Assembly: GCA_964614515.1 (NCBI GenBank)
Contig: CAZTPJ010000061.1
Coordinates: forward strand, 1 to 23,142
Direction: 5' to 3'
From: CAZTPJ01 sp964614515
GTDB taxonomy: Bacteria; Planctomycetota; Phycisphaerae; Phycisphaerales; UBA1924
DNA length: 23,142 nt
Position 1 is the first letter of the stretch, and every line of letters begins with the position of its first letter. The notes under the pieces are model-generated. The model worked only from the letters and a program-made list of their open reading frames with translations, did no database searches and was not told the origin of the DNA. Made by a program: the position numbers and the translations under genes. Of the stretch, positions 12,301 to 19,124 are shown piece by piece.

Positions 12301-15300
12301 GCAGCGCCCATGTGAGATCGACGAGCATTTCGTTGAGATCCTGTGCGCGGGCGTTCTTGAGCGGAATGATCTCCCACTGAAGGTCCTGCGATGGCGCGGG
12401 TGCATCGAATGTCGCGATCATCTCTTCGATCTGCTTGAACTCATCATCGGATGCGGCGACGACAAGCGTGCCCGTGCGCCGATCGCCGACGATGGTGACA
12501 GTTCGTGTGGGCTGTTGTCCGCGTCGCGTGGTCGCGCGGGCGCGGTCATCAAAAAACCGCGACAGCGCCGTCGCCACGCCCTGTGCATCGGCGCGTTCGA
12601 GTTTGATCGTGCGCACTGGCAGGCCGGTGACGGCCGTGGTGTCCACTTCCGCGACGATGCGACGAATCTCCTGCGTGGTGGCATCATCCGCGCGAACGAC
12701 GAGCAGATTCGAGCCATCTTCGGCGGAGACGCGGATGCGTTCGGCCTTGCCTGGGTCTCGCCCGACGAGGATTTCATCGACGATGCGCTTGACGGTCATC
12801 GGCGCGGCATTCTGCAGCGCGATGATCGAGAGCGACAGGCCGTCATCCTCGGCCGGGGCATCGGCCTCGGCGAGCAGGCGCTGAACTTCGGCGTGCTGGG
12901 CATCGGCGGCGGTGACGAGCAGGGAGTTTGTGCGATCATCAGCGACGAAGCGTGCCTGCGGCAGATCGCTGCCGCGACGCCCCGCCCCCTGGCGCTGCGC
13001 GTCAAAGAGCGATTGCATCGTGCGCGACAAGTCGGCGGCCCTGGCGTTTGTCAGCGCATAGCGCCGAATCGCCAGACGATCCGTCACCGGACTCTGATCG
13101 AGCATTGCGACAAACGCATCGACCAGCGCGAGCGCCTCGGCCGGGCCGGCGACGATGAGCGAGGCATCGTTGGGATCGGGGATCACGCGCACCTGCGCGG
13201 GATCAATCGTGGTGCGAACAGACTCGCCCTCGCCCTGAAGCAGCGTGACATCGAGCGTTCGCAGATATCGCGTCGCCTGGCGTCCGCGGGGCTGCGCGCC
13301 GAGCAGATCCTCAATCGCCCGCGCTGCGTTGCTCGCGGAGATCAGCGAGAGCGGATAGATCTTGACCGTCAGCGCCGCCGACGCCTCAAGCCGCGAGACC
13401 GACGCGATCAACTGGCTGATCGGTTCAAAGTCCGTGTCGTTGGCCCACACGATCAACGCCCCGCCGGAAGGATCCGGAATCGTCGAGACCGGCCCGGTCA
13501 GGCCGCCGGGGTTGACGGCCGTGGCGCGGCCGAGTTGCCGCACGGTTTGATCGACGATCTGCGAGAGCGCCCGCGCGTCGGCGCCGTCGGGCAGTGTGAT
13601 GATGCGCACGCGCGTGGGTTCGGCGGGCATCTGGCGTTCGAGTTCCGCCGCGAGTGCTGCGAGGTGTTCGGTCATGCGCGGCGAGCCGACGATCATCAGC
13701 GAGTTGGTCACCGGATCGACGGCGATGACGACATCTTCATCGGGTCGCGCAGGCGTGGTTGCGGGTTGTGCGGCGGCTGGAGTGTTCTGCATGGCCACCG
13801 CTGACATCGCCACGGCCGCGGCGATGGCGCGATGGATGCCCGGGGCGGGCGCATCGTGGCGCAGACCATCCGGCGCGTCGCGTCGCGCATCGCTGCCTTT
13901 GCTGTCGGGCGCCTTGAGCAGTTCATCAACGGAAATCACTTCAACCTTCACGCCCTTGCGCTGTTCGAGCAGCCTGCGAAGCGTCTCGGCCATGACGGCC
14001 GCATCGGCCCGCGAGCGGTCCACCGGGATCATGCGCATCTGTCGGCTGGTGGTGAGCGTGGCGTCGTCGATCTCCCTCGCCAGGCCTTCGATGATGGCCA
14101 TCTGCGATTCGGTGGCGCGAACGACCATCGAGTTGCTGCCGCGATCCACACGCACCGTCGGCGGAGGTTCGACGGATTCCTCTTCGGCAAAGACGGCCGC
14201 GATGTTGGCCGAAAGTTCGACCGCGTCGGCGTTGGTCAGCGGGATGACGCGGACGAATCGGCGCGACTCGCCGCGCTCGGTGTGGGCTTCGGCGTCGAGT
14301 TCGGCGACCATCTGTTCGGCAAGTTCGAGAATCGGCAGCGGCGCGCTGACAACCACCGCGTTGAGCCGCCGCTCGGCCGCCACACGCACGTTGCCCATCG
14401 GATCCTCGCCCGTCTGTTGCAGGTAGCCCGGCACGGCCCAGTTGGGCAGCAACTCAATCACGGAACCCTTCTTGAGCACGCTTTCGATGATCGGGGCGAC
14501 GGCCTCGGCCCGCGCGTGACGCAGGAACAACGTCCGCACGCCCACGCCCGATGGTTCGATGCTCGCGTCCATCTCGCGCACGAGCGCCTCGGCCTGCGCG
14601 ATGCGCTCGCTTGAACCTGAAACGACGATCGAGTTGCTCGACGTTTCAGCGCTGACCGTCGGGCGACGCTCGCCGGGTTTCGCCGCGGCGTCCAGCGCGG
14701 TTCGCACGGCATTCGCCGCGGAGGCCGCATCGCCTTTGGTCAATCGAATCACTCGAACGTCGATGGCGCTGGTGCCCTCGGTCTGGCGATCGAGCGCGGC
14801 GATAATCTCGTGTGCCACGGGCATGAGCACCGTGGGGGCGCTGATGATGAGGCGGTTGGTCTGCGCATCGGCCCGGGCCGTGGGCATCGGCACGCCAAGG
14901 CCCGCGCGTTCGGCCTTTCGCAGTTCATCCGGCCAGCGGGAGCGATCAGACAAGAGTCCCTGCACGGTTCCCGCCATCGCGGAAGCGTCGGCGTGACGCA
15001 GGTCGAGGAGAACAACATCCATCGCCGGCGCCGCCACAGCGCGATCGTCAAACTCGCCGAGCAAGCGAACGGCCTCGGAAACCTGCGTCTCCGTGCCGAC
15101 GACCACGATGCTCGCGCTGCGCGGCTCGACCGTCATGTCGCACGGGCGACGGCCCTGTTCCACCGTCGCGTTGACGATGCGAGAGACCGTGCTCGCCAGC
15201 GCGTGCGGATCGGCCTTGGCCGGTGTGAACGTTGCGGCCGTCATCTCCGAACGATCCGCGGGCTGATCGAGCCGCGTGATGATCGTTCTCGCGAGTTCCA

Positions 15301-18016
15301 GCGTCGCGGCGGGCGCGGAGACCATCAGCGAGTTGGTCCGGGCATCGGCCTCGACGCGGATCGTCGGTTTGCGGAAGAGTTCCGGGCGATTGCGCCCATA
15401 CTGCAACTGAAGCCGAAGAATCTGCGGATCCGTCTCCTGTTGATCCGTGAGCAGACGCTGCACGGTCTGCGAGATCTGCGTCGCCTCCGCGAACTTCAGC
15501 GCGAAAGTCTCCACGGCCAACGTTTCGGGATCATCCGGACGCAGGTCGAGTTGCTTGACGAGTTCTTCAACCTTTTCCAGATCCCGCGGCGTACCCGTGA
15601 GCACCAGCGCATTCGACGCGGCCACGGCCAACACGCTCACCGGTCCGCCATTGGGCAGATCCATGTTCGGCAGGGCCTGCGTGATGCTCCCGGCGACCTG
15701 CGTAGCGTCGGCGAAGAGCAGCGGCGTGACGCGCAGCACGCCGCGACCGCCGGCGCCATCGACATCCATCGCCTTGATGAGTTCCTCGGCGATGGGCATG
15801 ATCGACTCGGGCGCGGAGATGATGAGCGTGTTCGACGTCGGGTCGGCCGCGACTTCGAGCAGGGACTGCACGTCGGCCGGCCCCCCCCACACGCCCTCGC
15901 GCCGCTGTTGCTCGCGGACGCGGGTCATCAGCAGTTGCGTGAGTAAGGGTTGAATGCGATCCGCCCGCGCGTGCGCCAGCGCGAACATCTTCATGCTCGT
16001 TGTCGGGCGCTGCGGCGCGGTGTCAAGTTCGCGCAGCAACTGGTTGACGGCCTCAAAGGCCTCGGCCGGACCACTGACGACGATCATCCGCGTGGCGTGA
16101 TCCGCGGTGAAGCCCACGGGCACGCGCGATCCCGGCGCCAGCGCGCCGCGCGCTGACAACTCGGACAACGACCGTGTGATCGTGTTCAGGTCCGCGTGCG
16201 CAACGCGATAGGCGCGAATTTCCACGCCGGCCGTGGGCGCATCGAGTTCACGCACGAGCGCATCGATCACCGCGAACTGCTCCGGCTCCGCGCGAACGAT
16301 GATCTGGTTGCGATCGTCGATCGGTTCGTACACGGGTTCAATCAGGCGCGAACCATCCGAAGGGGCGAGCATCAGCCGCGCGATGCGCGACAGTCGCGAA
16401 ACCAACTCCGTCGGACGTGCCGATGTCAGCGAATACGTCCGCACTTCGGTTTCGATGATGGCCGTGGTCTCGACCGAGCGCAGGAGGGCTTCGAAGCGCG
16501 TCAGTCCTTCGCGTCCGCCAATGAGCGTGACGACGCCGGATTCCGTGTCCACGCTGGCCGAGACTGGTTCGCGCTCGGCGAGGGTGGTCTGGGCGTAGAG
16601 ATCGCGAGCGGTGGCGGTGAGTCGCTCGGCCTCGCGGGCGATGCGCACCTGTCGGGCTTCGCGTTCGACTTCGCGCGGTCGATCCATCGCCGCGATCATC
16701 TCGGTCAGCGATGCGACATCTTCCGGCGGGCCGACGACCATCAGGCCTCGCCCGTCGGGCGCGGGCACCACCATCAACATGCGTTGCTGTCGCGGCGTGA
16801 GCAGGCGCGACGTGATCGCCTGCGCGGCATCGGCCTGAAGATGGTTGAGCGGCACGACCTGGCCGACGCGCTCCGGCGTCGCGGGGCGCGATTCCCCATC
16901 GCCAGCGCCGGGATCGATTTCGCCGATCAGCGCCACGGCCTGGGCAAGGAGTTCGGCCGCGCCGATCACCGCGAGTTTGCCCGCGCTCGGCAGCGCCACG
17001 ACCGTCGGACGCTCCGCCGCCGGCAGGCCCGCGAACATCTGCGTGATGTGCCGTGAGGCTTCATCGGGCGTGACGGCCTCAAGCGCGAAGGTCATCAACT
17101 GGCGACCGCTGGCGCCGCCGCCGGGCACGTCGAGCATCGCGATCAGGTTGCCGATCATCTCCACGCGCGCCTTGGGGCCGACGGCCAGAATCGAGTTGGT
17201 TCGCGCATCGGGGTAGAAGTTCAGCCCTTCGATGTTGACATCCTGCACGTTCTGTCGCGCGCCGCTCTGCCGGTCGATGATGACCTGGCGCTCGCGTACG
17301 CGGACGAGGGCCGTGAGCGCCTGGCCCACGGCTTCCGCTTTCGCGTGCTGGAGCGGGAACAGTTCGACATGTTGATCAACGAGGTCGCGATCGAGAATCT
17401 GCACGATGGCCGCGATGCGCCGGCACTGGGCGGCCGTCTCGGTCACGATCAGCGAGTTCTGGGCCTCCATCGGCACGACGGCGCCATACTCGGCGACGAG
17501 TGACTTGACGTGGTTGGCGACGACTTCGGCCTTGGCGTTGTTGAGCGGGATGGTGAGCGTGACGATCTCATCGGGGGGCACATCGCCGGGCACGAGGCCC
17601 TGGAACGTCTTGCCCGCCTGTCGCGCCGCGTCGGTGATCGTTGAGAGGTAGAGATAGCCCCCTTCGTGGCGCAGTTGGAGTTTGTGCATGTTCAGGAAGC
17701 GATTGATGATCGTCATCGCTTCGTCGAACGAATATGACTCGGGGCTGATGAAGGTGATCTGGGCCTGGGGCGCGGCCGCCTGCGAAATCATCGGCAGGCC
17801 GGTCTCCCGCGAGAAGAAGTCCAGCACCTGCGCCACCGGCGCATCCTTGAAGTTGAAGCGAATCGGCTTGGCCGCATTGACCCGCGCGCTTTCATCCTTC
17901 GCTTCGGCGGCGCCGCCGGTTGGCGAGGCTTGTCCTTCTTGTGCGTGGGCGTGCTTTGGCAGTGCCATCGCAACCGCCACGCAGCAGGCCATCAACGTCA
18001 GCGATCCTCGCCGCAT
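6356..18016 (-). CDS. gspD: Giant T2SS-type secretin with about 41 tandem N-domain repeats (3,886 aa)
   Basis: An outer-membrane secretin about six times the usual GspD length. A Sec signal peptide ends near AHA/Q at residues 25/26. An N0/STN domain spans 51-127 (FNFKDAPVAQVLDFFS). About 41 secretin-N (N1-type, beta-alpha-beta-beta-alpha) repeats fill about 150-3593. Each starts with a strand like VxxIPLxxADA and ends with a strand like TNSLIVSA, then a helix ending LD. The C-terminal channel domain is at 3594-3826, with VLSRPQITVTNNE, the DxxV-type gate region and the signature VPIVGDIPVVGWIFRSK. A Pro/Ala-rich 60-residue tail follows. ATG 18016 has AAGGGAG six bases upstream. The frame is unbroken for 11.66 kb. 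In T2SS the secretin is the exit pore, and N0 contacts GspC, which fits the GspC-like domain next door. A type IV pilus PilQ is less likely given gspJ and gspK. Confidence 0.93.
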   Translation of the reverse strand: MRRGSLTLMACCVAVAMALPKHAHAQEGQASPTGGAAEAKDESARVNAAKPIRFNFKDAPVAQVLDFFSRETGLPMISQAAAPQAQITFISPESYSFDEAMTIINRFLNMHKLQLRHEGGYLYLSTITDAARQAGKTFQGLVPGDVPPDEIVTLTIPLNNAKAEVVANHVKSLVAEYGAVVPMEAQNSLIVTETAAQCRRIAAIVQILDRDLVDQHVELFPLQHAKAEAVGQALTALVRVRERQVIIDRQSGARQNVQDVNIEGLNFYPDARTNSILAVGPKARVEMIGNLIAMLDVPGGGASGRQLMTFALEAVTPDEASRHITQMFAGLPAAERPTVVALPSAGKLAVIGAAELLAQAVALIGEIDPGAGDGESRPATPERVGQVVPLNHLQADAAQAITSRLLTPRQQRMLMVVPAPDGRGLMVVGPPEDVASLTEMIAAMDRPREVEREARQVRIAREAERLTATARDLYAQTTLAEREPVSASVDTESGVVTLIGGREGLTRFEALLRSVETTAIIETEVRTYSLTSARPTELVSRLSRIARLMLAPSDGSRLIEPVYEPIDDRNQIIVRAEPEQFAVIDALVRELDAPTAGVEIRAYRVAHADLNTITRSLSELSARGALAPGSRVPVGFTADHATRMIVVSGPAEAFEAVNQLLRELDTAPQRPTTSMKMFALAHARADRIQPLLTQLLMTRVREQQRREGVWGGPADVQSLLEVAADPTSNTLIISAPESIMPIAEELIKAMDVDGAGGRGVLRVTPLLFADATQVAGSITQALPNMDLPNGGPVSVLAVAASNALVLTGTPRDLEKVEELVKQLDLRPDDPETLAVETFALKFAEATQISQTVQRLLTDQQETDPQILRLQLQYGRNRPELFRKPTIRVEADARTNSLMVSAPAATLELARTIITRLDQPADRSEMTAATFTPAKADPHALASTVSRIVNATVEQGRRPCDMTVEPRSASIVVVGTETQVSEAVRLLGEFDDRAVAAPAMDVVLLDLRHADASAMAGTVQGLLSDRSRWPDELRKAERAGLGVPMPTARADAQTNRLIISAPTVLMPVAHEIIAALDRQTEGTSAIDVRVIRLTKGDAASAANAVRTALDAAAKPGERRPTVSAETSSNSIVVSGSSERIAQAEALVREMDASIEPSGVGVRTLFLRHARAEAVAPIIESVLKKGSVIELLPNWAVPGYLQQTGEDPMGNVRVAAERRLNAVVVSAPLPILELAEQMVAELDAEAHTERGESRRFVRVIPLTNADAVELSANIAAVFAEEESVEPPPTVRVDRGSNSMVVRATESQMAIIEGLAREIDDATLTTSRQMRMIPVDRSRADAAVMAETLRRLLEQRKGVKVEVISVDELLKAPDSKGSDARRDAPDGLRHDAPAPGIHRAIAAAVAMSAVAMQNTPAAAQPATTPARPDEDVVIAVDPVTNSLMIVGSPRMTEHLAALAAELERQMPAEPTRVRIITLPDGADARALSQIVDQTVRQLGRATAVNPGGLTGPVSTIPDPSGGALIVWANDTDFEPISQLIASVSRLEASAALTVKIYPLSLISASNAARAIEDLLGAQPRGRQATRYLRTLDVTLLQGEGESVRTTIDPAQVRVIPDPNDASLIVAGPAEALALVDAFVAMLDQSPVTDRLAIRRYALTNARAADLSRTMQSLFDAQRQGAGRRGSDLPQARFVADDRTNSLLVTAADAQHAEVQRLLAEADAPAEDDGLSLSIIALQNAAPMTVKRIVDEILVGRDPGKAERIRVSAEDGSNLLVVRADDATTQEIRRIVAEVDTTAVTGLPVRTIKLERADAQGVATALSRFFDDRARATTRRGQQPTRTVTIVGDRRTGTLVVAASDDEFKQIEEMIATFDAPAPSQDLQWEIIPLKNARAQDLNEMLVDLTWALQEERVWGGWRGQDAAAQDKLYVYTQDSSNSVIILGQGETMNVVRNIVAELDKPTSDVTRKVVRAIPVEKADLRAIANVVRNAFTENDRGRWWISFGIQRLTVEVDEMRRLVILVGEQAMVEQAEQYVKELAEASGLPNQRIETISLRHADAGRTANSLRGFFQDRARQQGLPANAVTVIGSQDGNVLIVAADEASLALMNDLVAQMDKPEVGENRRIEVYALRNREPQETATILRGQFPASTRAEDRVIITPQPSTSSLIISARPDDFAQIESLLEQLDSAPEAGGVVTISLTTARAAEVAQALQSALPAGVRVKITPVARSNSIMLTGSDEAIALVKEQIQTLDAEKVQSLVEFRQVRLKHAIASEVYTTLSQMVRARRRVPGEIEPSIDYSPTANTISINAPADEIEGILKMVETLDVPADETQRTEFVKLQFAPAEQVFKALEFFYGRFARAAKTPGARAVSIVPDPVTNSLLISAGEAEWADILALLEQFDSDEYDTERQLLLIPLVHADAQSVARALNEGLRAPMEAQLNRERVQAEARQRAMQRLGGRDMPFFDDPSVLIEGEDVPTVSAEVQTNSLIVFAGRKQLDRIQKIVEQLDRPDIARFADAKVVPLSAGRASRVAEAIRAVMVQRPGRAGGRAAMIYGDDASNSLVVRADESDMAEILALAEQLQHREDAMPEVRVLRLQFVPAARLQNTIQTAFARTATELGETLSVQVDRGTNSLVIASSQRVFDQIRGVVAELDGAIELPGGDQPGVPAGLAPGVFIIDVKHNSPDQVRQMLEQMGVTRPPPPDRQGVVSEPVTIVPLTSRQALAVIASPQDGPVIVGLVRALDAEPLAADQHVTVIALKKNTASDVVNALRQMLGGQGQVAATAPALAIAEQLRRINFMRPGVGKDDLTLDVSVPIRLLPDNTTNSVLIASTPANVQALTEIVNSLDTLPIGDAVVVRIIPLENAQAARAKRIIDELFQQGEALRRLPGTQRRGVPTTATGQALAGEIAVSIDDRTNTLFVAGREEAVALVELLIGQLDSKDAAGWVEPTIIALQHADATRLAQTLRTVLVDSTRLPADASNIRSQVARLRLLQAGKDPTDPEAHVEADLFASLTNVVITPEPQMNALIVVASQANLALVKELVSTLDVELASAANSVRFYPLMHAAADRVAQVVSGIFREREQVGASRPEDRLIVQADTRTNTLIVSTSPSSFAILDGILSRLDAEEAQAIVGIHVVPVGTQDARRLAPKIQALMRERIEAGVRSGAVKSSLDTFSIEAEPINNVLIVVASNENLQVVKDLLEALTTGVATAPGSERTELIAVSSATATEAAAAVRQLYADKENERRGAGSVVVVPNDRLSTLIVTGTDADIVAVTEIVRRIDTAAIAKVREIRPVALESANSLEVVNLLEAVLAGQPISRTRGLGAQQATLLRYFRERVVQEIQEGMGREPSEAEVDGAVRELVTLTPDPRTNTIFVGAPADVMGLILDIIEDLDSSRRGEREVAEFQLINADAAAMARLLRDLFNLQEQGGRLVLVPTATAEPRPEDEPGTIPGMRLTPIPDERQQLAITVDARTNTLLVSGTEQYIKDVRRIVEHLDSIEATEREGFVYRLRNAQASEVETTLQTYFQREADRVRQTLSPELMGSFSSQLEREVTVVGDAKSNTVLVSASPRNIEIVRQMVKELDAAPPQVLIQVLLAEVTLDDSDSWGADFRLNEFGGDMYTLGALAAGAGVASALGVPNLTFASTDFELILRALQAKGKLEVLSRPQITVTNNETANFQAGENVALVESTERTTDGRTVANIERRDIGIILNVTPSIASDGFVRLEVEPEISAISAQKSQISEDFQADILTQRKLKTVVRVRDGQTVVLGGLIQTQLEERRTKVPIVGDIPVVGWIFRSKSFSNVKTELLVILTPRVIPGEEGEAVELIERYSDHEILRMTPADRILEELKRSDPENFRLEPEAPSQPADAPATEPAKP
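6538..7237 (-). other. Secretin channel domain of the giant GspD
   Basis: Residues 3594-3826 hold the only beta-barrel channel domain in the protein. It begins PQVLIQVLLAEVTL, directly after the last N repeat, exactly as N3 leads into the channel in GspD. It includes VLSRPQITVTNNETANF and the C-terminal signature VPIVGDIPVVGWIFRSK followed by TELLVILTPRVI. It is of normal or slightly short size, so only the periplasmic stem is expanded. No recognisable S-domain follows; the tail (about 3827-3886) is acidic and then Pro/Ala-rich. Confidence 0.93.
8153..9766 (-). repeat. Alternating two-unit zone, repeats 33-38 of the secretin array
   Basis: Units 33, 35 and 37 share the ending LIASTPANVQAL, LIVVASQANLALV, LIVVASNENLQVV. 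Units 34, 36 and 38 instead read LFVAGREEAVALV, LIVSTSPSSFAIL, LIVTGTDADIVAV. The similarity skips one unit each time, as expected if the duplicated piece was a pair. Units average about 90 residues here. Confidence 0.5.
13766..13840 (-). other. Signal-peptide-like hydrophobic segment inside repeat 16 of the secretin
   Basis: Residues 1393-1417 of the giant secretin run from GIHR through an Ala/Val/Met stretch (AIAAAVAMSAVAM) to TPAAAQ. They sit within a roughly 60-residue insertion (about 1368-1427) that is otherwise polar (Asp/Arg/Pro). It looks like an exported protein's N-terminus, or a single weak membrane helix, in the middle of the repeat array. It has no ribosome site, so I do not call an internal gene start. 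Confidence 0.5.
14057..16003 (-). repeat. Alternating two-unit zone, repeats 8-15 of the secretin array
   Basis: Eight consecutive units (residues 672-1320) alternate long and short: 83, 77, 92, 74, 86, 73, 94 and 70 residues. The long units (8, 10, 12, 14) all have SAP after the second strand (LIISAPESIMPIA, LMVSAPAATLELA, LIISAPTVLMPVA, VVVSAPLPILELA) and a long loop with aromatic residues. The short units (9, 11, 13, 15) lack SAP; 9, 11 and 13 have G[TS] at that place (LTGTP, VVGTE, VSGSS) and 15 has VRATE. This is a repeat of about 162 residues made of two unlike N domains. Confidence 0.65.
17636..17866 (-). other. N0/STN domain of the giant secretin
   Basis: Residues 51-127 match the secretin/TonB short N-terminal domain: FNFKDAPVAQVLDFFSRETG, then a strand ITFISPES, a helix with FDEAMTIINRFLNMH, and a final strand GGYLYLSTI. 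In GspD this domain is nearest the inner membrane and contacts GspC. Only one copy is present, so the expansion affects the N1-type repeats and not N0. Confidence 0.85.
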
Positions 18017-18076
18017 CTGCCGCTCCCTTCATATCGAACTTCCGATCGTCGCATCATGCTCTACACCATACGCTCG

Positions 18077-18119
18077 CCCGGGGAGGCTGTCCGGGTCATG
18101 GCCGGCGTGAAATGCCGGC
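18077..18119 (-). promoter_or_regulatory. Two hairpins at the gspM-gspD junction
   Basis: The arms CCCGG (18077-18081) and CCGGG (18091-18095) flank a nine-base loop immediately after the upstream stop codon (18096-18098). A second pair, GCCGGC at 18101-18106 and 18114-18119, lies in the last codons of the upstream gene. Neither is followed by a T-run, so termination is doubtful. They may slow readthrough or protect processed mRNA ahead of the 11.66 kb secretin gene. This is the only T2SS junction in the window with a gap (79 bases). Confidence 0.3.
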
Positions 18120-19124
18120 GCCTTCTTGAGACTGGTCGATCGTTCCGGTGACGCGTCGCTGGTCGAGCGTCTGGCCGTTGGACAATTCGCACAGGTTTTC
18201 CGCGTGGGACAGCGTCGCGAGTTCACCCTCGCCCTCGACGAATGTCACGTCAAGAATCATCTCACCTGGCGAAAGAAACACGTACTCATTCGTTCGCGTG
18301 TTGACGAACATCGCCTGCACACCCTGGCGCGGGCTTTCAGAGATGCCTGACAGACGCCACTCGTGATATGCCGGGGCGGGCGGACCCGGGTCTGGCTTGG
18401 GCGGCGCGGGTTTGGGCGGGGTCTCCGCGATGCGAACCGGCGCGGGCTCCTTGAACATGTTCTTTGAAACGATGCTCGCGAACGCCCGTCGATCCTCTTC
18501 CGACAGCGTCACGCGCGTCGGTTCAGGCTCCGTCGGGTCCGCAAGGTCGGGCACGAACAGCGTCGAAACCGAGACGCGAACCGTAAACCGGTCTCGATTC
18601 CGCCCCTCCGGCGTCAACCGAAAACTCTCGACCCGTCCGACCCACGGCTGCGCCCGCAATGCCGCCATCACACCAAGCACCTGCTCAAGACTCCCCGCCG
18701 CCGAAACCTGCCCGCGAATGACATAGCCGTCGATCTGCTCGCGGAACGTGGACAGCAGCCGCCGGTCATCAAGGCGAGAACTCCCCGCGGGGTTCTTCAT
18801 CCGCTCAGGAGTCCCGCTGGTCACCTCCACGCTTTGCAGGCCGCAGTCCTGCGCCACGGCCGTCAAAAGGCTGCGGAATCGGTGTTCGACCGTGTCGATA
18901 CGGGAGCCAAGCGTGGTCGCGGCGATGTCTTTGAGTCCCGAGCGGACCTCGCGCCGGGCATCGAGCAGTTCTTCGTACCGTGCAATACTCTCGCGCGTCG
19001 CGGCCAGATCCGCGGACTTCGCTGTCATCGGGCCGGCGTACCACGAGGCGTAGGCCCACCAGGTCAGCACGGCCGTGGCGCCAAGCAGCCCGCCGAGGAT
19101 GGCCTTGCGTTTCACGTCGCTCAT
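18096..19124 (-). CDS. gspM: GspM-like inner-membrane protein fused to a GspC/PilP-type HR domain
   Basis: A 342-residue bitopic protein. A short cytoplasmic start (MSDVKRK) precedes a membrane helix (about 8-30). A coiled coil (about 36-66) and a periplasmic ferredoxin-like region (about 75-192) follow, as in GspM/PilO. The sequence continues with IVSKNMFKEP (218-227), like the segment before the GspC HR domain, then a Pro/Lys linker (229-252). A small beta domain (253-313) has WRLSGISES, AMFVNTRTNEYVFLSPGE and LDVTFVEGE. GspC HR and PilP domains bind the secretin N0 domain. So one protein may do the jobs of GspM (with GspL) and GspC (link to the secretin). AGGAGG lies seven bases before the ATG, which overlaps the gspL stop as ATGA. 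No separate gspC is seen. The fusion reading is inference from sequence style. Confidence 0.7.
   Translation of the reverse strand: MSDVKRKAILGGLLGATAVLTWWAYASWYAGPMTAKSADLAATRESIARYEELLDARREVRSGLKDIAATTLGSRIDTVEHRFRSLLTAVAQDCGLQSVEVTSGTPERMKNPAGSSRLDDRRLLSTFREQIDGYVIRGQVSAAGSLEQVLGVMAALRAQPWVGRVESFRLTPEGRNRDRFTVRVSVSTLFVPDLADPTEPEPTRVTLSEEDRRAFASIVSKNMFKEPAPVRIAETPPKPAPPKPDPGPPAPAYHEWRLSGISESPRQGVQAMFVNTRTNEYVFLSPGEMILDVTFVEGEGELATLSHAENLCELSNGQTLDQRRVTGTIDQSQEGAGISRRP

Larger units (their letters stand above)
7238..17569 (-). repeat. Tandem array of about 41 secretin-N (N1-type) repeats within gspD
   Basis: I divided residues 150-3593 into 41 units by eye, averaging 84 residues. Hallmarks are a first strand plus alpha-helix (PLxxADAxxVAxxLxxLL), a loop of very variable length, a strand with [ST]N (clear in at least 22 units), then VxAxxxxxxxIxxLIxxLD. 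Units 3-5, 17, 23 and 32 are degenerate. Units 1-7 average about 75 residues and units 16-41 about 87, the difference lying in the loop. Copies are too diverged to show long exact DNA repeats, so the expansion is old. Exact unit boundaries are approximate by a few residues. Confidence 0.85.

Noticed and set aside
11387..13804. 805-codon open frame on the plus strand opposite the secretin array
   Set aside because: The opposite frame encodes clear secretin repeats. The plus-strand product is rich in Arg, Gly, His and Asp with no recognisable domain, as expected of an antisense shadow in GC-rich DNA.
13766..13840. Start of a separate exported protein within the secretin gene
   Set aside because: The internal ATGs have no ribosome site and the reading frame continues unbroken on both sides in the same repeat family, so a single protein is the simpler reading.
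7238..17569. CRISPR array or DNA tandem repeat
   Set aside because: The periodicity is at protein level only. Units are strongly diverged in DNA, vary in length, and there is no constant repeat with spacers.
6356..18016. Type IV pilus secretin PilQ
   Set aside because: No AMIN domains are seen, and the neighbours include GspJ- and GspK-type pseudopilins. The L and M proteins alone would not exclude PilM/N/O, so T2SS-like is the better but not absolute call.
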